Below are positions 8,231 through 16,006 of a DNA stretch of 34,724 bases, piece after piece. A model generated the notes under the pieces. The model had not been told where the DNA came from. It made no database searches and saw nothing but the letters and a program-made list of their open reading frames with translations. The DNA lies in the NCBI GenBank assembly GCA_008638215.1, contig VTPN01000008.1:1-34724 (forward strand), written 5' to 3'. How positions within the stretch are numbered: the first letter of the stretch is position 1; the number at the start of each line of letters is the position of its first letter. The stretch comes from Pelagibacteraceae bacterium (GTDB lineage Bacteria; Pseudomonadota; Alphaproteobacteria; HIMB59). The translations under genes were made by a program, and so were the position numbers.

Positions 8231-9028
8231 TTGTTTAAAAAAATATCTGCCTATCTCGTTGGCTTAATCTTTTTTTTTCCAATTTTTTTTTTAATTTCCT
8301 CTGCTATCAAACCTACAAAAGATATATTTGCCATTCCTCCTAAAATATTTTTTTTTTCAATTAACTTAAATAATTTTCAAAATGTTTTTTCTCAAATTAA
8401 TTTTTTTCCTAGTATCTTTGATAGTTTTATAATTGCTTTTGGGTCTGCTAGCTGGACATTAGTGGTTGCAATTTATTCTAGTTATTATCTTTCCAGAAAT
8501 AATTTTAAATTTAAAAATTTATTTATAATGTCAGTTATTAGTGCACGCATGATGCCTTTAGTTTCAATTTCTATCCCACTTTACTTTGTCTTAAGTAAAT
8601 TAAATTTATTGGATACCTATTTGGGTTTAATATTAGTGCACAGTTGTATTAATTTACCTTTAGCAGTTTTATTGATGAAAAGTTTTTATGATGATATTCC
8701 AAAGGAGATTGATGAAAACGCACTTATAGATGGGGCAAGCAAGATTCTTATTTTACACAAACTTATAATTCCGCTGAGTTTAGGAGGTTTGAGCGTTACT
8801 TTTGTTTTATCTTTTATCTTCAGCTTAACCGAATTTATTTGTGCTGTGATGTTGAGTCAAATGGAAATCAAAACTCTACCAGTATATGCATCTCTTTATA
8901 AAACTCTTCCTAGTTGGAGTACTATGTCGGTAATAATTTCTTTTTCTTTAATTCCATTGTTTGTTCTTCTTTTGTTTATTCAAAAATATATTGTTCGCGG
9001 ATTAACTCTTGGATCTGTAAAAGAGTAA
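8231..9028 (+). CDS. Second MalG-type ABC permease (diverged tandem paralogue)
   Basis: A 265-aa inner-membrane permease that aligns end to end with the preceding gene: the same KSF-DDIP-IDE-AL-DGAS coupling loop, FIFS-TEFI segment and VRGLTLGSVK tail. It lacks the extra periplasmic loop of copy 1. Alignment with copy 1 places the start at the TTG at 8231, with AGG only 3 nt upstream, so initiation may be weak. The reading frame is intact and the motifs are conserved, so it is not an obvious pseudogene. Its base composition is still more T-rich than that of its neighbours. It may form an alternative channel with the MalF-type protein, changing substrate range, or be a duplicate still diverging. 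Confidence 0.88.
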   Translation: MFKKISAYLVGLIFFFPIFFLISSAIKPTKDIFAIPPKIFFFSINLNNFQNVFSQINFFPSIFDSFIIAFGSASWTLVVAIYSSYYLSRNNFKFKNLFIMSVISARMMPLVSISIPLYFVLSKLNLLDTYLGLILVHSCINLPLAVLLMKSFYDDIPKEIDENALIDGASKILILHKLIIPLSLGGLSVTFVLSFIFSLTEFICAVMLSQMEIKTLPVYASLYKTLPSWSTMSVIISFSLIPLFVLLLFIQKYIVRGLTLGSVKE

Positions 9029-9067
9029 CTTATTTATAAATAATGCTAATTCTGATATTTTTTTAAT

Positions 9068-9844
9068 ATGGAAACAAAAGAACAAAGACTCTCAATAATT
9101 ATCAACGAGATCATAACTAATGGACAAGTTGATATTAAAATTATTGCAAAAGATCTCAATGTGAGTCCAATGACAATTTATCGAGACGTCGATGATTTTA
9201 TTTCAAGTGGAGTGATAAGAAAAGAAAGAGGAGTTTTAAAATCTAGCGATTCTTTTTCTTTGGAATACTTTCACGAAGTTCGCGCTAATCTTAGTTTAAA
9301 TGCAAAGAATAAATTAATTGAAGAGGCAGGTAAGTTAATTAAACCAAACTCTATAGTTGCACTAGATGATAGTACAACATGTATTCAATTTTTAAACTTT
9401 CAAAAATATTTAGAAGGAACTACTGTAATTACCAATAGTTTTAAATTAATTATGGGTCTTAGTAACAATCCCAAAATTAAAATTATTTCTGTTGGAGGGA
9501 GATATCAAAAAACTACTGGGAGTTTTGTAGGTTTAATAACTGAAAACACGATCTCTCAGATCCCTTCAAATATTTTATTTATGTCTTCAACTTCTTTAGA
9601 TGGATCTCAACTATATACTCATGATGAAGACGTATATAGATTTAAGTCTTTATTCATGTCTAATGCTGATCAAAAGTATTATTTAGCTGACACTAGTAAA
9701 ATAAATAAAAAATCTATAAACAAGCAAGCAAATCTAAAGGATTTTGATAAATGTTTTTTTGCAGGCCCAAAGCTTGACCCCAATTTTCTTAAAATAATTC
9801 AAAAGAAAAAAATAAATTACGAATTCTTTAAAATTAAAAATTAA
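9068..9844 (+). CDS. DeoR/GlpR-family transcriptional regulator
   Basis: A 258-aa DNA-binding repressor or activator controlled by a phosphorylated sugar. The N-terminal winged helix-turn-helix spans about 6-57, with the family pattern IAKDLNVSPMTIYRDVDDF at 26-44. The C-terminal sugar-phosphate sensor domain shows DDSTT (100-104), ITNS (121-124) and GGRYQKTTGSFVG (143-155), typical of DeoR sensors. It lies 39 nt after the second MalG-type permease, so it may share that transcript. It ends exactly where the convergent isomerase gene ends. Likely targets are the divergent transport operon (operator at 6362-6419) and perhaps the aldolase operon. No Shine-Dalgarno sequence is visible before the ATG. 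Confidence 0.92.
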   Translation: METKEQRLSIIINEIITNGQVDIKIIAKDLNVSPMTIYRDVDDFISSGVIRKERGVLKSSDSFSLEYFHEVRANLSLNAKNKLIEEAGKLIKPNSIVALDDSTTCIQFLNFQKYLEGTTVITNSFKLIMGLSNNPKIKIISVGGRYQKTTGSFVGLITENTISQIPSNILFMSSTSLDGSQLYTHDEDVYRFKSLFMSNADQKYYLADTSKINKKSINKQANLKDFDKCFFAGPKLDPNFLKIIQKKKINYEFFKIKN

Positions 9845-10288
9845 CTACTGATCAAGTTCGTTAATCTTATCTACTTTTTTTCCAGATCGTTCTACTTGAA
9901 AGTCATTGTTTAACCAAATGTCAGTGTACATTTTTGCATTTGGAGCACCAATAATCAAAGCACCAAATGTAATCACCTGTGCATTATTACTAGCAATTGA
10001 CCTTTCTGCTGTATAAGCATCATTTACGCAAACGGCGCGAATACCTGAAAACTTATTGGCTACAATGGCCATTCCCGCTCCAGTTCCACAAACTAAAATT
10101 CCTCTCTCAAACTCTTTATTTTGAATTCTTTTTGAAAGCTCTTTACCAACATCTGGGTAATCAACAGATTCATCTGAGTTGACACCAATATCAGTTACGT
10201 CTATTCCTTTTGAGGTTAAATATTCTTTTAAAATATCTTTTAGTTCGCGACCAAGGTGATCACATCCAATAACTATTTTTTTGATCAT
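9845..10288 (-). CDS. RpiB/LacAB-family sugar-phosphate isomerase
   Basis: A 147-aa aldose-ketose isomerase of the ribose-5-phosphate isomerase B family. GCDHLG (8-13), Cys67 in CGTGAG (the catalytic base of the family) and DYPDVG (43-48) are present. Where E. coli RpiB has His99-Asn (the ring-opening His), this protein has Ser100-Asn-Asn-Ala, a pattern I associate with LacB/EryI-like members. Loss of the ring-opening His suggests an open-chain substrate such as a tetrulose phosphate rather than ribose-5-phosphate. It is the last gene of a seven-gene leftward operon, 13 nt after the GpsA-like gene. Its stop codon abuts that of the convergent DeoR gene with no bases between. Confidence 0.88.
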   Translation of the reverse strand: MIKKIVIGCDHLGRELKDILKEYLTSKGIDVTDIGVNSDESVDYPDVGKELSKRIQNKEFERGILVCGTGAGMAIVANKFSGIRAVCVNDAYTAERSIASNNAQVITFGALIIGAPNAKMYTDIWLNNDFQVERSGKKVDKINELDQ

Positions 10289-10301
10289 AAGTAAAATATA
10301 T

Positions 10302-11318
10302 CTAAAGATTTTCCCAAGGTATATGGATCTTTTTGTCCTTAGAAATTGTTTGAATTAGCTCATAAAAAATTGGTAACTTGCTCTTATCAAAGAAACCACT
10401 TTCAAATTTTTCATTCAAAGCGACTTGTAAATCTAAAATTAATTGAGCACCCTCAACAGTTTGACCTAATAATTCATTTTTCATAATTGAAGAGTATAAT
10501 TTTCCTTCACCGAGATACTTACCTAAAGTGCCGTTTCTTCCTGTTCCAGAGGTCACATGAAGATCTCCAACTCCCGGCAAACCATAAGCTGAACTGATGT
10601 CTCCTTGATGTAGTTTTACAATTTGTGCTAATTCTTTAATACAGTGTGTAAAAATACCAGATTCAGGATTATAAATTTTTACTTGATCATTATAACATGT
10701 TTGTGAACAGCCCACCATAATTGAAAAAACATTTTTTAATGCTGCGCAAAATTCTCCTCCAACAAAATCTGTTAGTGTTTCAATAATATAAAATTCGTTT
10801 TTAAATAATGCCGCTAGACTATTTGCGCTTTCAATATTTTGATTAATAAAACAAATATTTGTAATATATTGCTGAGCTAGTTCGATAGCCTTGCATGGTC
10901 CAGCTACTGCGGTGATATCAATAGGATAAGGGACACTGTTTAAAATTTTATTTGGTAAAATATCAATAGAATTTTCGTCGTTAATAAAGAGTCCTTTAGT
11001 AATGATTAAAAATTTTTTATCTTGGGCTTTAAATTTTTTTAATAGATCAATATACCAATTAACACCAGCTGAACTTACTCCAATAATTATTACATCTGCT
11101 TCATCAAAATCACTTTGTGATAATTCATCTATTTGTTTGGCATTGGTATTTTTGAGTTTAACATTTAAAATTGGGTGAATATTCGTATCTTTAATAGATT
11201 GAATAATTTCTGTATCCAAATGCGTACCTATCAAAGTTATATCATGATCATTTTTCGCTGCTGGTACGGTAATAGCTGTTCCCATTACGCCTGCACCAAT
11301 TGATAAAATTTTAGCCAT
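10302..11318 (-). CDS. GpsA-like NAD(P)-dependent glycerol-3-phosphate dehydrogenase family protein
   Basis: A 338-aa cytoplasmic dehydrogenase of the GpsA family, which interconverts DHAP and sn-glycerol-3-phosphate. The Rossmann loop GAGVMG is at 8-13, VAGPCKAIELA at 138-148, GGEFCAALKNV at 187-197 with the expected catalytic Lys195, and GTGRNG at 258-263. Several positions differ from the housekeeping pattern: GxGVMG instead of GxGSWG, and GPCKA instead of GPSFA. I read it as a diverged paralogue, possibly for a longer polyol phosphate. The start codon directly follows the stop of the upstream SDR (TAG-ATG). With aldolases next door, making DHAP into glycerol-3-phosphate is an equally good role. 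Confidence 0.8.
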   Translation of the reverse strand: MAKILSIGAGVMGTAITVPAAKNDHDITLIGTHLDTEIIQSIKDTNIHPILNVKLKNTNAKQIDELSQSDFDEADVIIIGVSSAGVNWYIDLLKKFKAQDKKFLIITKGLFINDENSIDILPNKILNSVPYPIDITAVAGPCKAIELAQQYITNICFINQNIESANSLAALFKNEFYIIETLTDFVGGEFCAALKNVFSIMVGCSQTCYNDQVKIYNPESGIFTHCIKELAQIVKLHQGDISSAYGLPGVGDLHVTSGTGRNGTLGKYLGEGKLYSSIMKNELLGQTVEGAQLILDLQVALNEKFESGFFDKSKLPIFYELIQTISKDKKIHIPWENL

Positions 11319-12089
11319 CTAAGAAATAAATTGACCTCCATTAATTTCTAAAATTTGCCCAGTAATGAAGCCACTCAGTTTTTCTGAAGATAAGAATATA
11401 ATCGAACCAACGCAATCAGTAGCAGTTCCTAGTCTTTTCATTGGTATCTTCAATCTGGTATTTTCGAGTTTTTCCAGCGATGAATATTGTTCGTGGAATT
11501 TTGTATTTATGGTTCCTGGTGAAATGGCATTAATCCTAACATTGAAAGCTGACAGCTCTGAAACTAAAGATCTTGTTATACCCGAAACAAAAGCCTTGGA
11601 AGCAGCGTAGACACTTGATCCCGCACTACCTCCAGTTCGAGCACTTATAGTTGACACATTGACAATACATCCACTTTTTTGTTTTTTGAAAATATTATTT
11701 GCATATTGTGTTGTGAAAAAAGCAGATTTAGCATTTAAATCAAAAATTTCTAAAAATTGATTTTCAGTGATTGTATCTAAATTATACCTTCCTACCATCG
11801 TGCCCGCATTATTAATAAGTATATCTAATCCCTTTAAATAATTAGTGGCCTCTTTCATAAAATCATTGACTTGATCTAAATTGGTAAAATCTGCTTTTAT
11901 TATTTTAAAATTTTGACTTGAAGATCGTTCTTTGACTCTTTGTTCTAAATCTCCAATGGAGTTATTTCCATGAAAGATAACATTTGCACCTAGCTCTAAA
12001 AACTCTATCGCAGACTCAAATCCAATTCCAGTACTAGATCCTGTAACAATTACTTTCTTATTTTGAAATTCTTTCAAATCAAATATCAT
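11319..12089 (-). CDS. Short-chain dehydrogenase/reductase in the aldolase operon
   Basis: A 256-aa classical SDR using NAD(P). TGSSTGIG is at 16-23, NNAG at 93-96, and the catalytic residues are Ser146, Tyr161 and Lys165 (YAASK). The C-terminal GQILEINGGQF is typical of FabG-like and polyol-dehydrogenase-like members. It overlaps the upstream HAD gene by 4 bp (ATGA) and abuts the downstream GpsA-like gene, so it is translationally coupled on both sides. Bifunctional aldolase-SDR fusions exist in other bacteria; here the SDR and the aldolase (14204-15226) are separate genes of one operon. Substrate unknown, probably a polyol, ketose or aldehyde of the pathway. Confidence 0.9.
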   Translation of the reverse strand: MIFDLKEFQNKKVIVTGSSTGIGFESAIEFLELGANVIFHGNNSIGDLEQRVKERSSSQNFKIIKADFTNLDQVNDFMKEATNYLKGLDILINNAGTMVGRYNLDTITENQFLEIFDLNAKSAFFTTQYANNIFKKQKSGCIVNVSTISARTGGSAGSSVYAASKAFVSGITRSLVSELSAFNVRINAISPGTINTKFHEQYSSLEKLENTRLKIPMKRLGTATDCVGSIIFLSSEKLSGFITGQILEINGGQFIS

Positions 12090-12934
12090 TTTAATTTCTC
12101 CATAATATATGTTGGGTTACCAGTATTTTGATAAGCTGAATTAATGTTATCAATTATTCCTTGAAAGTCTCTATCTGAAGAAAAATCTTCACGGTGAATA
12201 CCTGATGTTATAAGTAAAGAGTCTATTTCAAATTGATTGGCCCCATAAATATCATTAAACAAAGAGTCGCCGACCATTAAAACCTTTTCTTTTAAGGAAG
12301 ATGTTTGATTAAAAGCAAATTCAAATATTTCTAAACCAGGTTTGCCGATTGCATGAATTATGCCACCAAGTTTTTTATACTGAATTGCCAAGTCTCCAGT
12401 TGATGGATGGATTTTTTCTCCAGAGACACCCAATACATCAGGATTAGAGCAAACTAATGGTAAATTTAATTGGATTGCTTGATCAAATATTTGATTTAAA
12501 TTTTCATAATCTTTAAATCCAGTTGTGCTAGATAATAAAAGAAAATCAGCATTATCTAAATCTCTCGCTTTTTTGTAATTAGTTTTATGTAATAAAGGGT
12601 ATTCAGTAGCGACAACAAAATAATTATTGCCAATATTTTGAAATGGCTTTTTTTTATTAATTAAAAGTTCATAACAGACATCCCCAGAAGTAATTATAGG
12701 AGATTTCAATATATGATTGGCACCTAATTTTTTCATTCTTTCAATATTATCAGATGATCGTTTTCCAGAATTACTGATTATAAAAATATTTTTTTTACTA
12801 TTTTGAAGTACCTCAAATACTTTTTCTGCCTCAGGGAAGATTTTATGGCCATCATGCACTACACCCCATTGATCAAAAAAAAAGATTTCATATTCATCGA
12901 TAAGATCTAAAATAGAGTTTATTTTCTTAATCAT
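12086..12934 (-). CDS. HAD-superfamily class IIA hydrolase (TIGR01459-like)
   Basis: A 282-aa phosphatase of the HAD-IIA (NagD-like) group, acting on a small phosphorylated metabolite in the cytoplasm. Motif I is FFDQWGVVHDG (19-29), with nucleophile Asp21 and a Trp where most HADs have the second Asp; I recall this as characteristic of the TIGR01459 subfamily. Motif II is IISNSG (53-58) and motif IV is the late GDSLFNDI. It overlaps the upstream kinase by 8 bp and the downstream SDR by 4 bp. It may remove phosphate from an off-pathway sugar phosphate or from a true intermediate; substrate unknown. Confidence 0.88.
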   Translation of the reverse strand: MIKKINSILDLIDEYEIFFFDQWGVVHDGHKIFPEAEKVFEVLQNSKKNIFIISNSGKRSSDNIERMKKLGANHILKSPIITSGDVCYELLINKKKPFQNIGNNYFVVATEYPLLHKTNYKKARDLDNADFLLLSSTTGFKDYENLNQIFDQAIQLNLPLVCSNPDVLGVSGEKIHPSTGDLAIQYKKLGGIIHAIGKPGLEIFEFAFNQTSSLKEKVLMVGDSLFNDIYGANQFEIDSLLITSGIHREDFSSDRDFQGIIDNINSAYQNTGNPTYIMEKLK

Positions 12935-14204
12935 TTTTATTTACAATACCCATAGCTAAAAGAGCAACACCATAAGAAGCATCATTAGATAATGGCTCCA
13001 CTAAATCAACTTTTAATATTTTCTCTCTCATAATATTCCAATTTTTATTTTTTCCTCCGCCCCCGATGGTAAATATTTTTAATGGATAACTACCTCCAAT
13101 TTCTACAATCTTTTCATAACTTAATTTTTCAACTTGGGTAATACCTTCTAGTACCGCTTGAAAAAAATCAGCTTCTTTATCTGGTCGTGGTTCTAAAATT
13201 GGCTTCTTATTTGGATCATTGATAGGGAACCTTTCTCCTATTTGAGCAAGTGGATAATAATTTAAATTCAAAAGTTTATCTGGATTTAAACTTTTAGAAA
13301 GATCTTCGATTTTATTTCCAAATAATTGTTGAATAATTTTTCCTCCAACGTTAGAAGCCCCTCCCGCAAGCCATCGATCACCTAAACGGTGGCTATAAAT
13401 ACCATATTCTCTGTTAAAAATTGGTTTTGCAGATATTGCTTTAACAACAAGCGTTGTACCGATTGAGGTAACAGCTTCTCCAATTTGACTTGCACCAGTT
13501 GCTAAAAATGCAGCAATACTATCAGTTGTTCCTGCAACGACTTCCAAATTAGGGTTGAGGCCTAATTTTAAAAATTCATAATTTTTAAGAGTACCCATAA
13601 CTTGTCCTGGAATTAATATTTTGGGTAAACTATTTTCATTTAATGGTAATTCATTAAACCAATTAGGCCAATTACGCTCTTGGCAATCATATCCAAGCTT
13701 AAGAGCATTATTTTCATCTGAAAATTTGAATTCTTCTATAATTTTTGAAGCCACCCAATCAGCTTGATGTAAGATTTTATATGATTGGGCTGAATTCTTT
13801 TTTATAAGTGATAAAGCTCTTACTAGTGCATTGGTAGGACTTGAAACTATAGGATGCCCAGATGAAACTTCCTCAACCAACTTTGCTTCTTCTACGCTTG
13901 ATGCATCGTTGTACATCAGCGCATGATCAAATGGATTTCCTTTATCATCACATATTAAAACCGTTCCTGAAGTTCCATCAATTGAAAGTCTTTTAATTTT
14001 TTTTAAATCAATCTTGGTGCTTAAAAATTGAAGATTTTTTATTAGAGAATTCCACCATAGCAACGGGTCTTGATAAACTAATGAGTCTTTAACTATTGGT
14101 TTTTCAATAGGAACTGAAAAATTTATGATTTCTTCCTTATTAAGATTTATGACAGAGGTTCTAACACCAGAGGTTCCAAAATCGATACCTAAAAATAAAC
14201 TCAT
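12927..14204 (-). CDS. FGGY-family kinase, D-ribulokinase-like
   Basis: A 425-aa sugar kinase, shorter than classical xylulokinases and glycerol kinases. GIDFGTSGVRT (6-16) is the phosphate loop. LSIDGTSGTVLICD (73-86) matches the pattern of the short FGGY branch that includes plant XK-1 and the cyanobacterial D-ribulose kinase SePSK. AGTTDSIAAF carries the likely catalytic Asp and TIGGGGKNKNW the adenine loop. It starts on the last base of the upstream aldolase stop, so it is coupled. In this operon it would phosphorylate a ketose (ribulose-like) before isomerisation or aldol cleavage. Family confident, D-ribulose specificity tentative. Confidence 0.85.
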   Translation of the reverse strand: MSLFLGIDFGTSGVRTSVINLNKEEIINFSVPIEKPIVKDSLVYQDPLLWWNSLIKNLQFLSTKIDLKKIKRLSIDGTSGTVLICDDKGNPFDHALMYNDASSVEEAKLVEEVSSGHPIVSSPTNALVRALSLIKKNSAQSYKILHQADWVASKIIEEFKFSDENNALKLGYDCQERNWPNWFNELPLNENSLPKILIPGQVMGTLKNYEFLKLGLNPNLEVVAGTTDSIAAFLATGASQIGEAVTSIGTTLVVKAISAKPIFNREYGIYSHRLGDRWLAGGASNVGGKIIQQLFGNKIEDLSKSLNPDKLLNLNYYPLAQIGERFPINDPNKKPILEPRPDKEADFFQAVLEGITQVEKLSYEKIVEIGGSYPLKIFTIGGGGKNKNWNIMREKILKVDLVEPLSNDASYGVALLAMGIVNKND

Positions 14205-15226
14205 TAATTAATTGATTGACGATAAATTTCTGCATCCCAATTTAACAATTCATTTTCTTGGGACTCATTTAAAGGCTTAAGTTCTTCATCAAAGTCAATT
14301 CTTAGTAAAACTTCCAGAAAGCAATCAATCATTTCTTTTGCAGCTGGTATAGCAGAATTGTGTTCATATAATCCAAATCTTTTTAATATAATATATGGCG
14401 GAAGATTAAGATTTTTATCATTAAGTTTGTTTAAGAAATTTAATGCATCTTGACTTGTTTCAAAAGAAGGGATGCCTGGACCCAGAAATATAACATGATC
14501 AGGATAAAAAGACTTGGAGAAGGCTGAAAAAACTTTTTCATTTGTTGTTTTAAAAAGATTATATTTTTCATCATTTTTAAGATGATATTGATGAATATCA
14601 AATGAGGTGGGTTCTTTTTGAAAACTAAGATTCTTGTTAATGACAACATCTAATTTTTTGTGGGTATTAAGTAATAAATCATAAGTCTCTTCAAGATCGT
14701 TACCTCCTACAATTAATCCATGATTTTCTAAAATGATGATTTGAGTACCAGGGGTAATAATTTTTTTCATCGACATAGTTAAAGGGAAACCTGGCCTGAT
14801 GTATGGTATAAAAGCAAAATTATCACCTAAATTTTTTTTTAAATTAGTAGTTGAATTAAAAGAAATTGCGTTTGCTATTATTGAAGTAGAATGAACATGT
14901 AATACATATTTAAAATCAATTAAAGCATGAAAAGATGTTTCTGTTGAAGGTCTAAGGTCGTTTTTGGAAATTATATCATTAGAAAAATTGTCATCTTGTT
15001 CGCTATTTATTTTTTTTTTAATTGAATTTAAATCAACCTCAACAAAAACATCTTCTTTTAGTGAATTTGATAACCAAGTTCCAGAAGCTTTGATTAACAT
15101 ACTGTCATCAGATTTCATCGATGTATTTCCTCCAGCTGCCTGAACCAGTGAAAGATTTGATCCAAGTTGGAATGAAATATTTTTAAAATCTATAATTTCT
15201 TGATTATTAAAATTATTGCTTTCCAT
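14204..15226 (-). CDS. Class II aldolase/adducin-family protein, long form
   Basis: A zinc-dependent class II aldolase-type enzyme, 340 aa from the ATG at 15226. A longer frame opens at 15271 but would overlap the previous gene much more; 15226 gives a 14-bp overlap. AAGGNTS (30-36) is the phosphate loop, Glu96 the likely catalytic acid, and His110, His112 and His169 (ENHG) the zinc ligands. Residues 241-251 read YPDHVIFLGPG, a segment known from the aldolase half of bifunctional aldolase/SDR proteins (rhamnulose-phosphate aldolase type). That explains why it is about 120 residues longer than a FucA-type aldolase. It has no fused dehydrogenase; a separate SDR is encoded downstream. Probably cleaves a ketose-1-phosphate to DHAP and an aldehyde. 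Confidence 0.85.
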   Translation of the reverse strand: MESNNFNNQEIIDFKNISFQLGSNLSLVQAAGGNTSMKSDDSMLIKASGTWLSNSLKEDVFVEVDLNSIKKKINSEQDDNFSNDIISKNDLRPSTETSFHALIDFKYVLHVHSTSIIANAISFNSTTNLKKNLGDNFAFIPYIRPGFPLTMSMKKIITPGTQIIILENHGLIVGGNDLEETYDLLLNTHKKLDVVINKNLSFQKEPTSFDIHQYHLKNDEKYNLFKTTNEKVFSAFSKSFYPDHVIFLGPGIPSFETSQDALNFLNKLNDKNLNLPPYIILKRFGLYEHNSAIPAAKEMIDCFLEVLLRIDFDEELKPLNESQENELLNWDAEIYRQSIN

Positions 15227-15863
15227 AAGTCTTAACTGCTTCAATAATTTTTTGCATATCTTTTTTTCCAACTAGTTTCGGAGTTCCATTTATTTTTGCT
15301 ATAGTAATTTGTTGACACAATACTTCTAATTCTTCTGTTAATATTAATGCCTCCTCAAGATCTGAACCAGTTACAATGACACCATGATTAGCTAGAAGAC
15401 ATGCCTTATATTTTTTAAGTGCTTTTACCGCATTGTCTGAAAGTTCTTGGCTTCCTGGAGGGGCAAATTTTGCACAAGGAACAGTATCTCCACCAAAAAA
15501 TGCAATCATATAATGAAAACAAGGTATCGGTTTACCTAAAATAGATAATCCTGTTCCATACGGAGAATGAGTATGAATAACAACGTTTATCTCTTTTTTG
15601 CTTTTTAAAATATCAAAATGGAAGGGTGTTTCAGAAGAGGGTTTCCATTTACCATAATGCTTCTTATTTTTATCAACAAAAACTATATCTTCTGGCTTTA
15701 GCTTATTGTATGCAATTCCTGAAGGCGTAATTAAAAGACCGTCTTTCCACCTAATGCTAATATTTCCTGATTTGCATTGATTTAATTTTTTTTTTTCTAA
15801 TGCTAAAGCGGCATCAATGATGCTTTGTCTTAAAACATATTCTTTTTCATTAATTTTTTTCAT
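15213..15863 (-). CDS. Class II aldolase/adducin-family protein, FucA/AraD type
   Basis: A 216-aa zinc-dependent aldolase or epimerase of the L-fuculose-1-phosphate aldolase/ribulose-5-phosphate 4-epimerase family. GNIS (33-36) and TPSG (46-49) are the phosphate-binding loops, Glu78 (SSETPFH) the general acid/base, and His97, His99 and His160 (ANHG) the zinc ligands. It is the first gene of the seven-gene leftward operon. No Shine-Dalgarno sequence precedes the ATG; the leader is pyrimidine-rich (CACCCCTCTAC). A GTAAA-ATA-TTTAC dyad at 15876-15888 lies just upstream, where a promoter and operator would be. OtnC-type decarboxylases are close relatives, so decarboxylation cannot be excluded. 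Confidence 0.87.
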   Translation of the reverse strand: MKKINEKEYVLRQSIIDAALALEKKKLNQCKSGNISIRWKDGLLITPSGIAYNKLKPEDIVFVDKNKKHYGKWKPSSETPFHFDILKSKKEINVVIHTHSPYGTGLSILGKPIPCFHYMIAFFGGDTVPCAKFAPPGSQELSDNAVKALKKYKACLLANHGVIVTGSDLEEALILTEELEVLCQQITIAKINGTPKLVGKKDMQKIIEAVKTYGKQ

Positions 15864-15875
15864 GTAGAGGGGTGA

Positions 15876-15888
15876 GTAAAATATTTAC
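15876..15888. promoter_or_regulatory. Small dyad upstream of the aldolase operon
   Basis: GTAAA-ATA-TTTAC, a perfect 5-bp inverted repeat with a 3-bp centre, sits 13-25 bp before the aldolase start in the divergent aldolase/glpD intergenic region. It could be an operator, but this stretch is very AT-rich and chance is a real possibility. For the glpD direction TATAAT occurs at 15948-15953 without a convincing -35. Confidence 0.3.
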
Positions 15889-16006
15889 AATAATTTTACC
15901 ATAAAATTTGTTAGAAATAACATTATTTTTGTTTATTAATAATTTAATATAATAAATCATATATTATCAAACTTATATATATGAGTAACTTAAGAAGTAA
16001 TTTTTT

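Noticed and set aside
15227-15271. Upstream start at 15271 for the long aldolase
   Set aside because: It would give a 59-bp overlap with the upstream aldolase and adds a Lys-rich tail not expected in the family.
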